A stretch of 64,000 nt of DNA. Origin: Macrosoma leucophasiata (taxonomy: Eukaryota; Arthropoda; Insecta; Lepidoptera; Hedylidae). The notes beneath the pieces were generated by a model. It had not been told where the DNA came from and searched no databases. It saw nothing but the letters and a program-made list of their open reading frames with translations. The stretch is from the NCBI GenBank assembly GCA_036365455.1, contig JAWQUS010000030.1, positions 8,556,001-8,620,000 of the forward strand, given 5' to 3'. Positions 52,401 to 62,609 of this stretch are shown in pieces. Position 1 is the first letter of the stretch, and each line of letters begins with the position of its first letter. Position numbers and translations under genes: made by a program.

Positions 52401-52589
52401 TAATTATACTTATAATATTAACCTGCGTACAAACAACGTAAATGCTAAAAAGGGGTCAACGTTGTAATAAAAAATTATGAGATAAGTACTTGGGTAACGG
52501 ACTCACTTCGATTAATTAAAGAAATGAGATCTTACTGGATACAAACTTTCTTCTACTCAAAAGTGTGACTTGGGTAGTGTTGGGTAGGA
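49451..52589. other. Gene-poor spacer with repeat fragment
   Basis: 50870-51216 ends in GGAACCCTCACCACGCGAGTCG and AACTCGCACTTGTCCGG, the right end of the family at 7315-8052. A palindromic word pair (CTGGTTCACAG...CTGTGAACCAG) lies at 49480-49525. No gene seen. Confidence 0.45.
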
Positions 52590-53596
52590 CCACAGATCAC
52601 CCCCAATAGATACCGCATATATGGCAACCGACGCGCACAGCACGTTGCTAGCTAATTTGCTAGCTTATTTTCAATGCTCGAAATCGCGACGCCAATGACG
52701 CCATTACCGACCAAGCCTCCGAACCGTTCATACGTGAGAAATAATTCATTTTCTACCGAAAATATCTAGGAAATGGCTTCCTGCGCACTAAAATCATATC
52801 TTAATACGTCTTGAACATCAAATATTAAAAAAGATGGTATGATAGTTCACCGGTAAGTAAATAATTCATATAAAACACGTATTATCAGAGATCAATTAAA
52901 CTGGATTATGCACAAGTATATTTTCGCAAAGTCCTGCCCACTCATTACGTTATTTACATTATTTGTCCCTTTCTAAGATAAGAAAGTCGATCGATAGTGT
53001 TGTACCGCATATACGTTAGTCGGTATCGATATTTTGAATAATACTTTAAAACCATTTATCAGAAAATATGTAATAATACTACGTTTAGAATGGACACTTC
53101 GACCTATCTGTTTTGCCCTCACCCCTCTGAGCTCTAAGTCAGTTGGGTGACAAACTTAAGGTCGTGAGCGGTGTATTTTAGGATAATTTGAAAATTAAAT
53201 ATTTTATGTACTTAATTCAATTTACCTACCAGCCGCGAAGTGGTAGGGTCCACCGTTATTGTGTTCGGTGGTAATGTACGGTGATAGAGCTCCAATGAAC
53301 GAGCTCGAAAACTTGATGAACGAGCGTGAACACCTACATGTTACCTATTTGCCCTGCCAGTAAGTGGTTATCAGTTTTCTCTAATGTAAACCGTTATCCT
53401 GTTCCGGGTAGATGGTAATATACAGTGGTAGAACTCCAGTGATAGAGCGAGCGAGCACCACCGCATTTACCAATTTACATTTAATGTAAGCGATAATAGT
53501 ATGTAAGCAATGTGCGTATCAATGTCAGGGTTCCTGGAGGTGATAATAACGATATATATAATACAATAAAAATATATATGTATACATATATATAAC

Positions 53597-53907
53597 TGCC
53601 TCGGTAGCCTAGTGGTAGCAGGCCACTACTACTACGCTGAGGTCCTGGGTTCGATTCCCGGGTAGGGGGTTATCAGAGATGATGGTGTAAAGTCCATTAT
53701 CTCTGGTTCTATTGGGATTTTTCCATTTTCTGGAAATTTCCCAGTACCTTGAAGTTTGGTAATGTGCCCGGAGATGTCAACAGGCTCGCCACCTGTTACA
53801 TGGGCCAAAACGTAACCGGCGAATCGTGGGTGTTTGCATGTATGCTTGAATGCATGCATTTACCTCTGCCTACCCCTTCGGGGATTACAGGCGTGAAGTT
53901 ACGTTAC
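53597..53907 (+). mobile_element. tRNA-derived SINE, full-length
   Basis: Same family as 37543-37862, with very few differences by eye. Boxes A and B are intact; it has the tail CTACCCCTTCGGGG, GGCGTGAAG and a GTTAC repeat end. It lies in an AT-rich (ATAT)n setting, so the target duplication is unclear. Confidence 0.92.
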
Positions 53908-54050
53908 GTTACATATTATATATAATTTTCATATATATTTTTTAATTAGACGTCAATAATTGTTTTTCACTTTAATTTATTTTGTTCGTTTTTGACTTGT
54001 CGTAAGCGGTGCTTGCCACCGTAAATGAATAAATTAATTTCTGATTCTGA

Positions 54051-54386
54051 ATGGTATCTCCTTTCAAATTGAAGATGGCGGACTTTATTATTTTTCTACA
54101 TTGTGATATGGTGTTAATTTCGCGGTTTCTTGGGGTGATGATTACAAAAATGGCATTCGTTTTCAAAACCAAGATGGCGGACAGACTTTTTCTGAAAACG
54201 GATGCCATTTTCGTAATCAGCACCCCAAGAAACCTCGAAATTGATACCCATATCACATTTTGAAATAAATCTGTCCGCCATCTTGGATTACAAAAATGCA
54301 CCTCAGGAAACCGTGAAATAGAAATCCATATCATATTTTCTAAAAATAATGATGTCCGCCATCTTTGACTTGAAAGGAGATACCAT
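54051..54386. repeat. Foldback element with 'GATGGCGGA' units
   Basis: ATGGTATCTCCTTTCAAATT (54051 on) and its inverted partner ending at 54386 form 33-bp arms with about three mismatches. GATGGCGGAC/GTCCGCCATC words recur at 54074, 54174, 54272 and 54354 in alternating orientation, with CACCCCAAGAAACC-type words between. It explains the 180-codon antisense frame here. Confidence 0.75.
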
Positions 54387-54774
54387 TTTCGTAATTTACA
54401 CCTCAAGGAACCCTTACATTGAACGGAACCTCGCTGAAGAATACCATTCCTTTGCCAAAAGAGGAGGGAGGTTGGGTGAGGCGGGGAAATCGGGCGGGAT
54501 GTCGAAGTGTCCATTCTATACGTATTATTATTACATATTCTCTGGCTCTACTACCATACATTACCACTATCATTTAGCGGCAGGTAAATTATATAATGCG
54601 GAGGTGCTGATCGAGCTCGAGAGTGATCTTGAGCTCGTTAAGTAAGCTGTACCACAAATTTCCTATTTTTTTATTTTTCTTTTTTAGGCTAAATAAAAAT
54701 TTGAATGTTGATAAGTGCGTGTGGAAATACACGTCACTCATTGATGTCTATGTATACTATGTAATAGGTAAACA

Positions 54775-54818
54775 GATTTTAAGCGTTTGTGTGGCATTCC
54801 ATACAAACGCTTAAAATC
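54775..54818. repeat. 16-bp perfect hairpin
   Basis: GATTTTAAGCGTTTGT and its complement around 12 bases. A related hairpin with the same upstream words (GTCTATGTAT) is at 56557-56600. Confidence 0.8.
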
Positions 54819-54956
54819 GGATAAAAGTAAATAGCTTAAAAGTATAAGTAACTTTAAATGTTTGTCAGGCCATCGCGCATGTACAGCACAGATTATGATT
54901 ATTTATTAAAATATCATTTAAATAGGCCACTTTAAAGCATCTCTTAAATTATAATA

Positions 54957-56524
54957 TTTGACAACATTTCATATTTTTAACCTACATGTTTTATTACATA
55001 ATCTAAAAGTAAATCCAAAACTAGGGCACCCGTGTTTAACCATTTTTCGAAATTTTGTACTTTTCATTCATAATTTCTACTTTGAAAGTTAGTGTATTCT
55101 AAAAAGACGTATGCGCCATATGTCGTCACACATAGGGTGGAATGGCGATAGAACCATTGCCTTGTGCCGTGACCCTAAAAATGATGTCACTGTCTTGTCG
55201 TTGTCAGCTTGTCAAACTCGATGTAGGGCTGTTGATCTTTTTATTTTAAAAATATCAGTACCAGTGTTCGATATATCGAAAAAATTATCGATATATCAAT
55301 AAAATTTTTAAAAAATTCTTTGACCCTGCGTGTCCTTGATTAATCTCTTCCTTGATCCAACTACAAAATTATAAAAAGACGAACGAGCAAAAAACAGCTT
55401 AGCTTCTCAAAATATAAAAAAATACCGATATGTAATAATGTATAAATCTACATTTTAATTCGTTTTGATATTTTTGTTTTTGTTGCCAACTAAACAATAA
55501 ATATTTCAAATTATTTCAGATGTAATTATCAAAAATAATATTAACATAAAATAAAGTTATACCTAACTAAAAACAACATGCGTCCAAAAATTCCGCATCA
55601 CTGCCTTCCTGTGTTATGGTACCCAGAAGGCTGGCAGCATTGCCTCGTTGGATGGCAATGCTGATTCTTTGACCTAAAAATTAGCCAGTTTAGTTTTTAT
55701 TAGTTTTTAATATCGACATATCGAAAAAATATCAATATTATATCAATAGCCTGAGGGCTAAGTCGTTGTTTAAAACTTTAAAACTTGTTTTTTTTTTAAT
55801 AAATTAGTTCGTAGCAGCTTTTTATATACTTCGTAGTAGGGATGGCGATTCCATTCCCGATTTCGAAGTGTCTAAAATCCATCCACGATTAAATCGACAT
55901 TGAAAAAATCGTTCTTCGAATATCGATCTGTTTTTGAATATGGCTACGTAATACTAAATTTCTAGGAAAACAGACGACCGAAAAAAAACAACTCAACAGT
56001 GTTCAATGCTGGTATAATGCTTCCTATACTCACGTTTTAACGTTAAATCTTATGATTTGTATGTTTCCTATGTGCCTATATGAATTAACCAAAAAGATCA
56101 ATCTTCGATTTTCCAGGGTATAGTATCCATTCACTAGATCAATCCAGTACTGTGGATCGAGTTATATAAATTATTATAATTATTTAAACAAAAATTTTTT
56201 TGGGTCCTAAAGATCGCTCTTCCGATTAATCGATCTAAGGTCTCGGATCACCAACCCTACTTAATAGTTTTATACTTTGACATTGACGTATACGTATCAA
56301 TTTGACACATCTTGTCACAGAGTATGTAACAATAATGTTTTCTTAAAGAGATAGGCAATGGTAACTACTTCATTCCACCATATATGTGACGTCATCACAT
56401 GTTTTTCCATTATATTTTTTTTTCACAGAAATTAAGAAATAAAAAAATATATATTTGAACTCAGAAAAGAAAAATAAAGAAACGGTATTTTAGGGTCGTG
56501 TCAATTTTGAAATGTTGTCAATTG
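54957..56524. mobile_element. Non-autonomous DNA element, TTGACAACATTTCA TIRs, copy 2
   Basis: Colinear with 22238-23654 at both ends and in most of the interior. It carries an extra ~300 bp (about 55370-55735) absent from copy 1. Both TIRs are recognisable. No coding capacity. Confidence 0.8.
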
Positions 56525-56556
56525 TACGGAATGTCTATGTCTATGTAAAAGGTAAC

Positions 56557-56600
56557 CAGATTTTAAGCGTTTTTATGGAATTCCAAACGCTTAAAATCTG
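56557..56600. repeat. 16-bp perfect hairpin, second copy
   Basis: CAGATTTTAAGCGTTT and its complement around TTATGGAATTCC. Related to 54775-54818, just outside the opposite end of the TIR element. Confidence 0.8.
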
Positions 56601-57067
56601 TTTAACGTAAAATAATTACTTTATTGGCATTAATTTATGCGTTTTTATTTACCTACTCAAATGATATACTGTCTTAATTTACCTATTTCTGAAATTATGA
56701 TTATATTATTTCCAATTACTGACAACTGTATTTTCCAAGTTCTGCTGAATTATCTTTAAAAAAGCAAATAAATGTGGAAAAAATATCGATCAGAAATATC
56801 GACAGCTTCCCAGCTCAATGAGGGGGCGTATCCAAGTCTCCAATTCAAACAGCCAATCACAGCGCTTTAGTTACGTCTCCCCGCTACACCCGCGTACCTC
56901 AAAAACGGTGAACACGGCTCCGAACAAATATTCACTAATGCGGTATCTATTGGGGGTGATCTGTGGGTAAGACACGCTTTCAGAACAAGTTTGTAAGAGG
57001 AGCCTCTTTTTCGTACTGAGCCAGTACTTTGTCCCACTTCAAATTACGTGAGGCGATGACGTAACGC

Positions 57068-57240
57068 GAGGCCGCCAACGCGGCGAGGCGGCGAAGTGAT
57101 TTGACGCGTCGCGGTGCATTTGAAGTAACATGACAAAATCTGTCGCGACTTTTGTCATGTTGCTTGTTACTTCAAATGAGGCCGCCGACGCGGCGAGGCG
57201 GCGAAGTGATTTGAAGCGTCGCGGTGCATTTGAAGTAACT
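57068..57240. repeat. GC-rich direct repeat enclosing an inverted repeat
   Basis: A unit of about 62 bp (GAGGCCGCC, ACGCGGCGAGGCGGCGAAG, GCGTCGCGGTGCATTTG) occurs at about 57069-57131 and 57178-57240. Between the copies ATTTGAAGTAACATGACAAAA faces TTTTGTCATGTT...GTTACTTCAAAT. Sharply GC-rich against AT-rich flanks. Confidence 0.75.
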
Positions 57241-57244
57241 ATAT

Positions 57245-57990
57245 GTATGTATGTATGTATCTTCACGCCAGGTCCCTAACGGGGTAGGCAGAGAGTGTAG
57301 AGCGCCAGATATCCCGGTTCTGACAAACCTCTCGTGCCTCGTCTACCTTCATCATTCTCTTCATACATGCACGCCGATTCCTAAGACTTTTGACCCCACC
57401 ATCAGACAGAACTCGACCTATTTGGTCATGGTAGGTCAGTCTTGGTCTTCCTGGGCTTCTGCAACCATCCACATATCTGTTTAGTCATTCGCTCATTCGA
57501 CATTCTTTCTATATGCCCGAACCATCGGAGCATGCCTTTTTTCATTTTTACACCGATACTATCATTCACACAAAGTCTCTTTCTTACATCTTCATTACGA
57601 ACGCGATCGGTGAGTGATACACCGCAGATCTTGCGCAAAGATCTCATCTCGACCGCGTTCAACTTACTTTCATGCTCTTTCCTGCATACCCAGCTCTCGC
57701 TTCCATATAAAAGCGTTGGAGTAAGTACAGCATTATGTACGGCTAGTCGAGCCCGCTGGCTGAGATGTTTAGATTCTAGCAGCTTATCCAACGCTCCATT
57801 CACGCAATTCCCAGCAAGCACTCTTCTTTCTATGTCAGTGATGTACCTACCATCCTTGCTAAAAGCACATCCAAGATATACAATTTCATCAACCTGTTCT
57901 ATCACTGCATCATCTACTACTACCCTTGCATTTGTTCTCTGTTTATCTCTTTCAAATACTAATACTTTAGTTTTATCCACATTTTGTCAT
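57245..57990 (-). mobile_element. 5'-truncated LINE, C-terminal part only
   Basis: Minus-strand frame 57980-57426 starts just after the RT catalytic core (NVDKTKVLVFERD equivalent) and has IVYLGCAFSKDG, LLYGSESWVCRKEHESKL, VEMRSLRKICGVS and MLRWFGHIERM. A single frameshift near 57465 leads to GRPRLTYHDQIG and the end LSAYPVRDLA followed by TGA. The 3' end has an (ATAC)n tail. RTE-like in character; the clade is not settled. Its last codons match the SINE tail. Confidence 0.85.
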
Positions 57991-58199
57991 GCGATACATT
58001 TGAAGATTTTGAAGTGACAGAATGGATTTGTTTGTTCCTACTAAACATAGTGTTAATGAGATGAATATCGAGAGATATTAATATTATTAATGATTGAGCT
58101 AAGATTGTTTTTGTAATTTGTAGGTTTTGTTTAAATTAAAAGTTAAGCCATTTTTGATAAAATTAAATAATGTCAATAAATTTTAATATTATAATGAAG

Positions 58200-58540
58200 T
58201 GGACTGGCTCAACGCCCGCGGTATTTTTGCGATAGTGGAACGACAATTTCAGCGGTCGTGGTCGCGATCGTTGGGGTCGTTTGGTCGAACGTATCCTATG
58301 TGGTAGTACATTCTCTGTCCTAGTCACACACGTCACACTTGATTTAAAGAGTACAAAAGAGCAAAGAATACCGCGAAATTTTAATACACGGCGCTTATTG
58401 GTCTGTTTTGAGGAGTAGTAGCCTCATTGTCCTCACCTCAGACCAATCACGTTACACTTGTTGTCTTATTCACACAAGTGACACACTACGTAAGAGTACA
58501 AGAGCAAAGAGTAACGCGTAAATATTTTAAGCAGTACAAA
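58200..58540. repeat. Diverged tandem duplication
   Basis: AGAGTACAAAAGAGCAAAGAATACCGCG near 58348 and AGAGTACAAGAGCAAAGAGTAACGCG near 58494, each preceded by a CACAC..GT..CACAC stretch. Offset about 148 bp. No coding frame. Confidence 0.45.
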
Positions 58541-58885
58541 TTATATTTTTGTCGCGTCCTTACAATGTCAGGTTTTGTCCGGGACAAATGTAAGGCCTCT
58601 TGTAAGTCCTACTCAACACTAGACTTGGGGAAGTACCTAGAAAACAGCATAGGTATTGTTAGGTATGTCTTTTAAAGCAATTGAATAAAGTTTTAATCTC
58701 AAAATAAATTTTTTTTTATATCATGGTAAGAAGTTACGTGAATACCTAATTACAGAAATAAATAGTGGTTCACACACACAGTAGTAGTCAATTTTGAGGC
58801 TCAGATTTTATGACTTTCTGTCTAGTCAGTTGTGCACATTTTATCTAATAGAATAGGTACAGCAGCGCTGAATCTATCTATCTTA

Positions 58886-59136
58886 TATATTATATATAAA
58901 AATCAATTGCTGTTCGTTAGTCTCGCTAAAACTCGACAACGACTGGACCGATTTGGCTAATTTTGGTATTGAAAGATTTTGGTTTAAAAGGTAAGAAAAT
59001 ACCTATGAAGAAATTGAAGGGAAATAGTATAAACCACAATTTTATTTTCCTTATATAATAGTTCGTATCTATCTATCAATCCTTTGACACATTATTTCAT
59101 TGTGAGGCAATACGAAGTTTGCCGGGACAGCTAGTA
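58886..59136 (-). repeat. 'CCGGGACAGCTAGT' dispersed repeat, inverted copy
   Basis: Starts ATATATAAAAATCAATTGCTGTTCG, contains CGACTGGACCGATTTGGC and ends GGCAATACGAAGTTTGCCGGGACAGCTAGT. Inverse partner of 60419-60665. Confidence 0.7.
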
Positions 59137-60245
59137 GGTAATATAATTCAACGACAGATAGATATATTTTTATTTTATTTATTTATTTATTTCGTTTTCT
59201 TACAGTAAGACTTAAATTTATAGAACACCCAAAAAACCGATGGGGTTTGTCCTGGGTGTTAGTACCTCATAAAAACTACATTAACTTACAAAACAAGGTA
59301 TTAAAATTAATATAATAAAAAATATAAAAGTTTAATGATACATAACTGTGCCACTAAAATCTACCACCAAAAACCTGAATTAAAAAATAGTAGGTACCTT
59401 ATTATTTTACTGTTAATTGAAAGTTACATACTTGAACGTTTATTCATTCACAGTTTTATTTCGGTTGATCACCCAAGACGCAGGTAACTTCTCAAGGTTA
59501 ATGATACAGGTTTTCAATGTTATACCTATGTAGTACGTGTATATTATGCTTTTATAAAACGATTAAGTTAATAACATAAACACAAGAGTATACCTTTATA
59601 AAACCGGACTTCTTAGAGCATTGAATGAAGAACTAACTGAATGAATTGAACAGATATTCAATGAACTTTATTGAAACCAACCTGGCTCCTAGTTACACTA
59701 TTAGATACGTATTTGAGTTATACTTATTTGTAGTTTTATCTAAGGGACTTTTTAAACAGTCAAGTTACTTTCCATTTACGAAGATTAGGTACGTATAGGT
59801 AATGCATTATTTATATCCATTATTATAGCTCCATCAACTTCATTCGTAGCCCAATGGAATTTTGATGCGAATTAATACAAATTAATCTAAGTCTATTATG
59901 GTTATGATAGATACTGTAAGATACCTAATCTCTATGATAGACAGAGAGCTAAGGCTTTGTAAGAGGATACCTATCATCTGTGGGAAAGGGACCCCAAAAA
60001 GAGAATGCTATAGAGAGATTGCCTGTTGTCTCTGACGCAACCATATAACCAAAAATTATAGGTATGTATATACATATATACCTACCCTATCAATTAATTC
60101 GTTTTAGCGTTTCGTTGTTTCCATATTCTGCTTTTGTATTTGGAATTTTTATTAAAGCTGTAGGTAAATGTAGATTCCAAAAAAGTACATTTTACGATGT
60201 CAATAGTCCGCTCTGATAATGAGATTTTCCGATGTGAAAGATTGG
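59137..60245. other. Spacer, no gene seen
   Basis: Contains an (ATTT)n tract at 59163-59190 followed by CACCCAAAAAACCGATGGGG, which may be the tail of an old retroelement. Otherwise nothing identified. Confidence 0.35.
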
Positions 60246-60370
60246 GACACTCCCAGAGTTTGGCAAAGTGGCCAATAAATGTTAATAAGCTTTAAGCTCA
60301 CCCTTTATTTACATTGGTCTCAAAAACATAATTAACTGAAGAATCGTGGGTGTATCTTTGCATGAATGTA
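60246..60370 (+). mobile_element. Degenerate SINE fragment
   Basis: CCCAGAGTTTGGCAAAGTGGCC, then GAATCGTGGGTGTATCTTTGCATGAATG in the order of the SINE body. The head and the tail are missing. Confidence 0.45.
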
Positions 60371-60418
60371 TGTATATCGTGGTGGCTATAATACGTATAT
60401 ATGTACATATATATTTAA

Positions 60419-60665
60419 TACTAGCTGACCCGGCAAACTTCGTATTGCCTGACAATGAAATGTGTCAAAGATTTGATACACACGGACTATTTGTATGGGA
60501 AAATGAAATTGTGCATTTTACTATTTCCCTTCAATTTCTTCATTTTTTTTACCTTTTAAACCTTCCCTGGACTTCCAAAAATCATTAAAAACCAAAATTA
60601 GCCAAATCGGTCCAGCCGTTCTCGAGTTTTAGCGAGACTAACGAACAGCAATTGATTTTTATATA
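60419..60665 (+). repeat. 'ACTAGCTGACCCGGCAAACTTCG' dispersed repeat
   Basis: Starts ACTAGCTGACCCGGCAAACTTCG and ends GCCAAATCGGTCCAGCCG, then GAACAGCAATTGATTTTTATATA. Head-to-head partner of 58886-59136. Confidence 0.7.
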
Positions 60666-61871
60666 CATAATAATATATTGATGATAGGGATTTTTTTATT
60701 AATGTAAAGCATCTGAATAAATGTTTTGGATATCGGCTCTCATTTCTATAGTTCGATGGCACTTATCGTTGTGTCACTCACTACTTACTACATGTTGTGG
60801 ATTAATGAGAAAAAAGAGTACCTATGCGATCCCGTGAGAAATTTTCAAACTAAGTATTTACGGTAGGACATGTTCAATCCTGAAGGGAAGGCTTCGCAAA
60901 TAATTTATGAATAAGTCCAACTTTTGTACGCACTTTACTGAAACAGATCAAACATCAAGAATAAAAATATTCTTAATTTAACAATAACTTATTATACTTA
61001 ATGAAAAAAAAATGGTATAAGTAATTTTGAGAAAAGTAGAGGAACAAACATTATTTTAGCTTAGCACAGCTGTAATCCGCCGCTCAGTAATTCTTTTCCT
61101 CAATAAAGTTACAAATTGTTTGGCTATTATTTGTGGTCATCATTTTTTGGCTCCTCTTCAATACCGCCAATCGCGCGTGGGATCCCGTTATATTTATGAC
61201 TGGGATAAGAATCCCAATATTGCATTCCCCAAAGGAAAGTAATCTAGCTTGGCCCTAGCTACATTCGTACCTAAAATAAGTAGGTAATTTTCATTACATA
61301 GCGTTATTTTTCAAATGCTGGCACTTATTATTTTTAAGAGATTTGTTTATAGTATATCGCGTGACCGTCTAGTAATTTACCTAATCGATACGAAGGTTGC
61401 CGTGGGTTGCGTCATGTCACCAGCCTTCTCCGCGCCCTTGCGTGCGTTTAGCACTCGACTCTACTATTTTAATGTGCATCGCACTTTCATATGACCATGT
61501 GTGTTTTCTACATTGCGAAAAATTGTCGGCTACTTCAGATACTTTGATTATTTTATAATTTTATTGATGACATATTATTGTGCATGACCCCAACGCTGCC
61601 GTCGCCAGTCAACGATCAAAGGGGGCAGCTTGGCTGTAGGGAGGGTTTTAAAGGAGTGAAATTTCACCTCTTTAAAATACAATGTGTCATAGTTTGATGA
61701 TCATGATCTAATAGGTTAGGATCCCACTGCAGAATCATTTCGTTCATCCAGATAGGCTACAAACCTATTTTTTACGCATATTTATAATCTAGAGAATATA
61801 CCTACTAGTGATGTAACGAATATTCGCATTCGCATTCGCGAATATTCGCGTATTTCTGGACATTCGCATTC

Positions 61872-62414
61872 CCATGTATTGTACACAATATCATTAAACA
61901 GGCAAAATCAATAACGTTTTTTACTGCATATTTTCACATATTTAGCTTTGTTTGCAGTTACAAAACATTATTTGCAGTTAGAATTGCAACACAAAACCAA
62001 CATGGCGAATATGGCAGGCGATGTCATTTTGACATAATTTCATTATTTAATTGTTTTGTTGATTAGATAGTATGTACTTGGAGAAAAGTAGTCATGTTTT
62101 CTAAATACTATCGAAATCGATTTCATGTGTTAATACTAAGAACTTAATATTAATCGATTTCCAAAGTAGAGATTCATCGAAACTTCTTTAAATTGATCGC
62201 ATTAGTTAGATACAGATAGCATTAGTTTTGTTTTATCTAAATTATCGGCTGTATCGCCGCCATGTTGAACATAGTTAAAAATGATAAAATCGTTTGAATT
62301 AAATGTGGTTGTAACTGTAAAATAAATTAATTGTATTTTTTTCGGATTCTTCTTTAAATTACCCATTTTTTGAGGTAGTGTACAAACCAGAGCCGAGCTC
62401 GCAACATCTCCTTT
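61872..62414 (-). mobile_element. MITE, AAAGGAGATGTTGC family, copy 3 (truncated)
   Basis: Inverted copy with an intact TIR GCAACATCTCCTTT at 62401-62414. The other end starts at CATGTATTGTACACAATATC, lacking the second TIR and the inner hairpin. The flanks are CATTCGCATTCGCG-rich on both sides, so it may have inserted into another repeat. The interior has an extra ATCGAT-rich stretch near 62105-62225. Confidence 0.8.
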
Positions 62415-62609
62415 ATGCGAATATTTTGCGAATATGTTCATCCGAAAAAATTAATAAGATGTCAATAACAAAGAAATTCTAGTTTCTTTTAATATTTTTA
62501 CAAAATCACACAGACAGTTATCTGACGTTTAAAGCTATCAGCCAGGTAAAGATTTCTGATAACTTTTTTCTGTTTCGCCATCCAACTCTGATTATTTATT
62601 ATTTCGAAG

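Larger units (their letters stand above)
53086..54518. repeat. Inverted-repeat pair flanking a SINE and a foldback
   Basis: TAGAATGGACACTTCGAC (53086-53103) and its exact complement (54501-54518), with weaker continuation into TAATAATAC/GTATTATTA outside. Near 53270-53460 two loosely repeated GGTAATGTACGGTGATAGAGCTCC-type units occur, and an inverted relative lies at about 54545-54640. Confidence 0.6.
52590..56966. repeat. 4.4-kb segment bounded by perfect 29-bp inverted repeats
   Basis: 52590-52618 (starts CCACAGATCACCCCCAATAG) is the exact reverse complement of 56938-56966. Between them are a foldback (53086-54518) containing a SINE, a second foldback (54051-54386) and the TIR element 54957-56524. 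No transposase frame. Either the ends of a large composite element or two inverted copies of another repeat. Confidence 0.7.

Noticed and set aside
53972..54514. 180-codon frame on the minus strand
   Set aside because: It runs entirely through the GATGGCGGA foldback, and the repeats create the frame. No protein family features.
54349..54645. 98-codon frame on the plus strand
   Set aside because: Crosses a foldback arm and the 54501-54518 inverted repeat; no conserved features.
57442..58017. 191-codon frame on the plus strand
   Set aside because: Antisense shadow of the LINE C-terminal frame.
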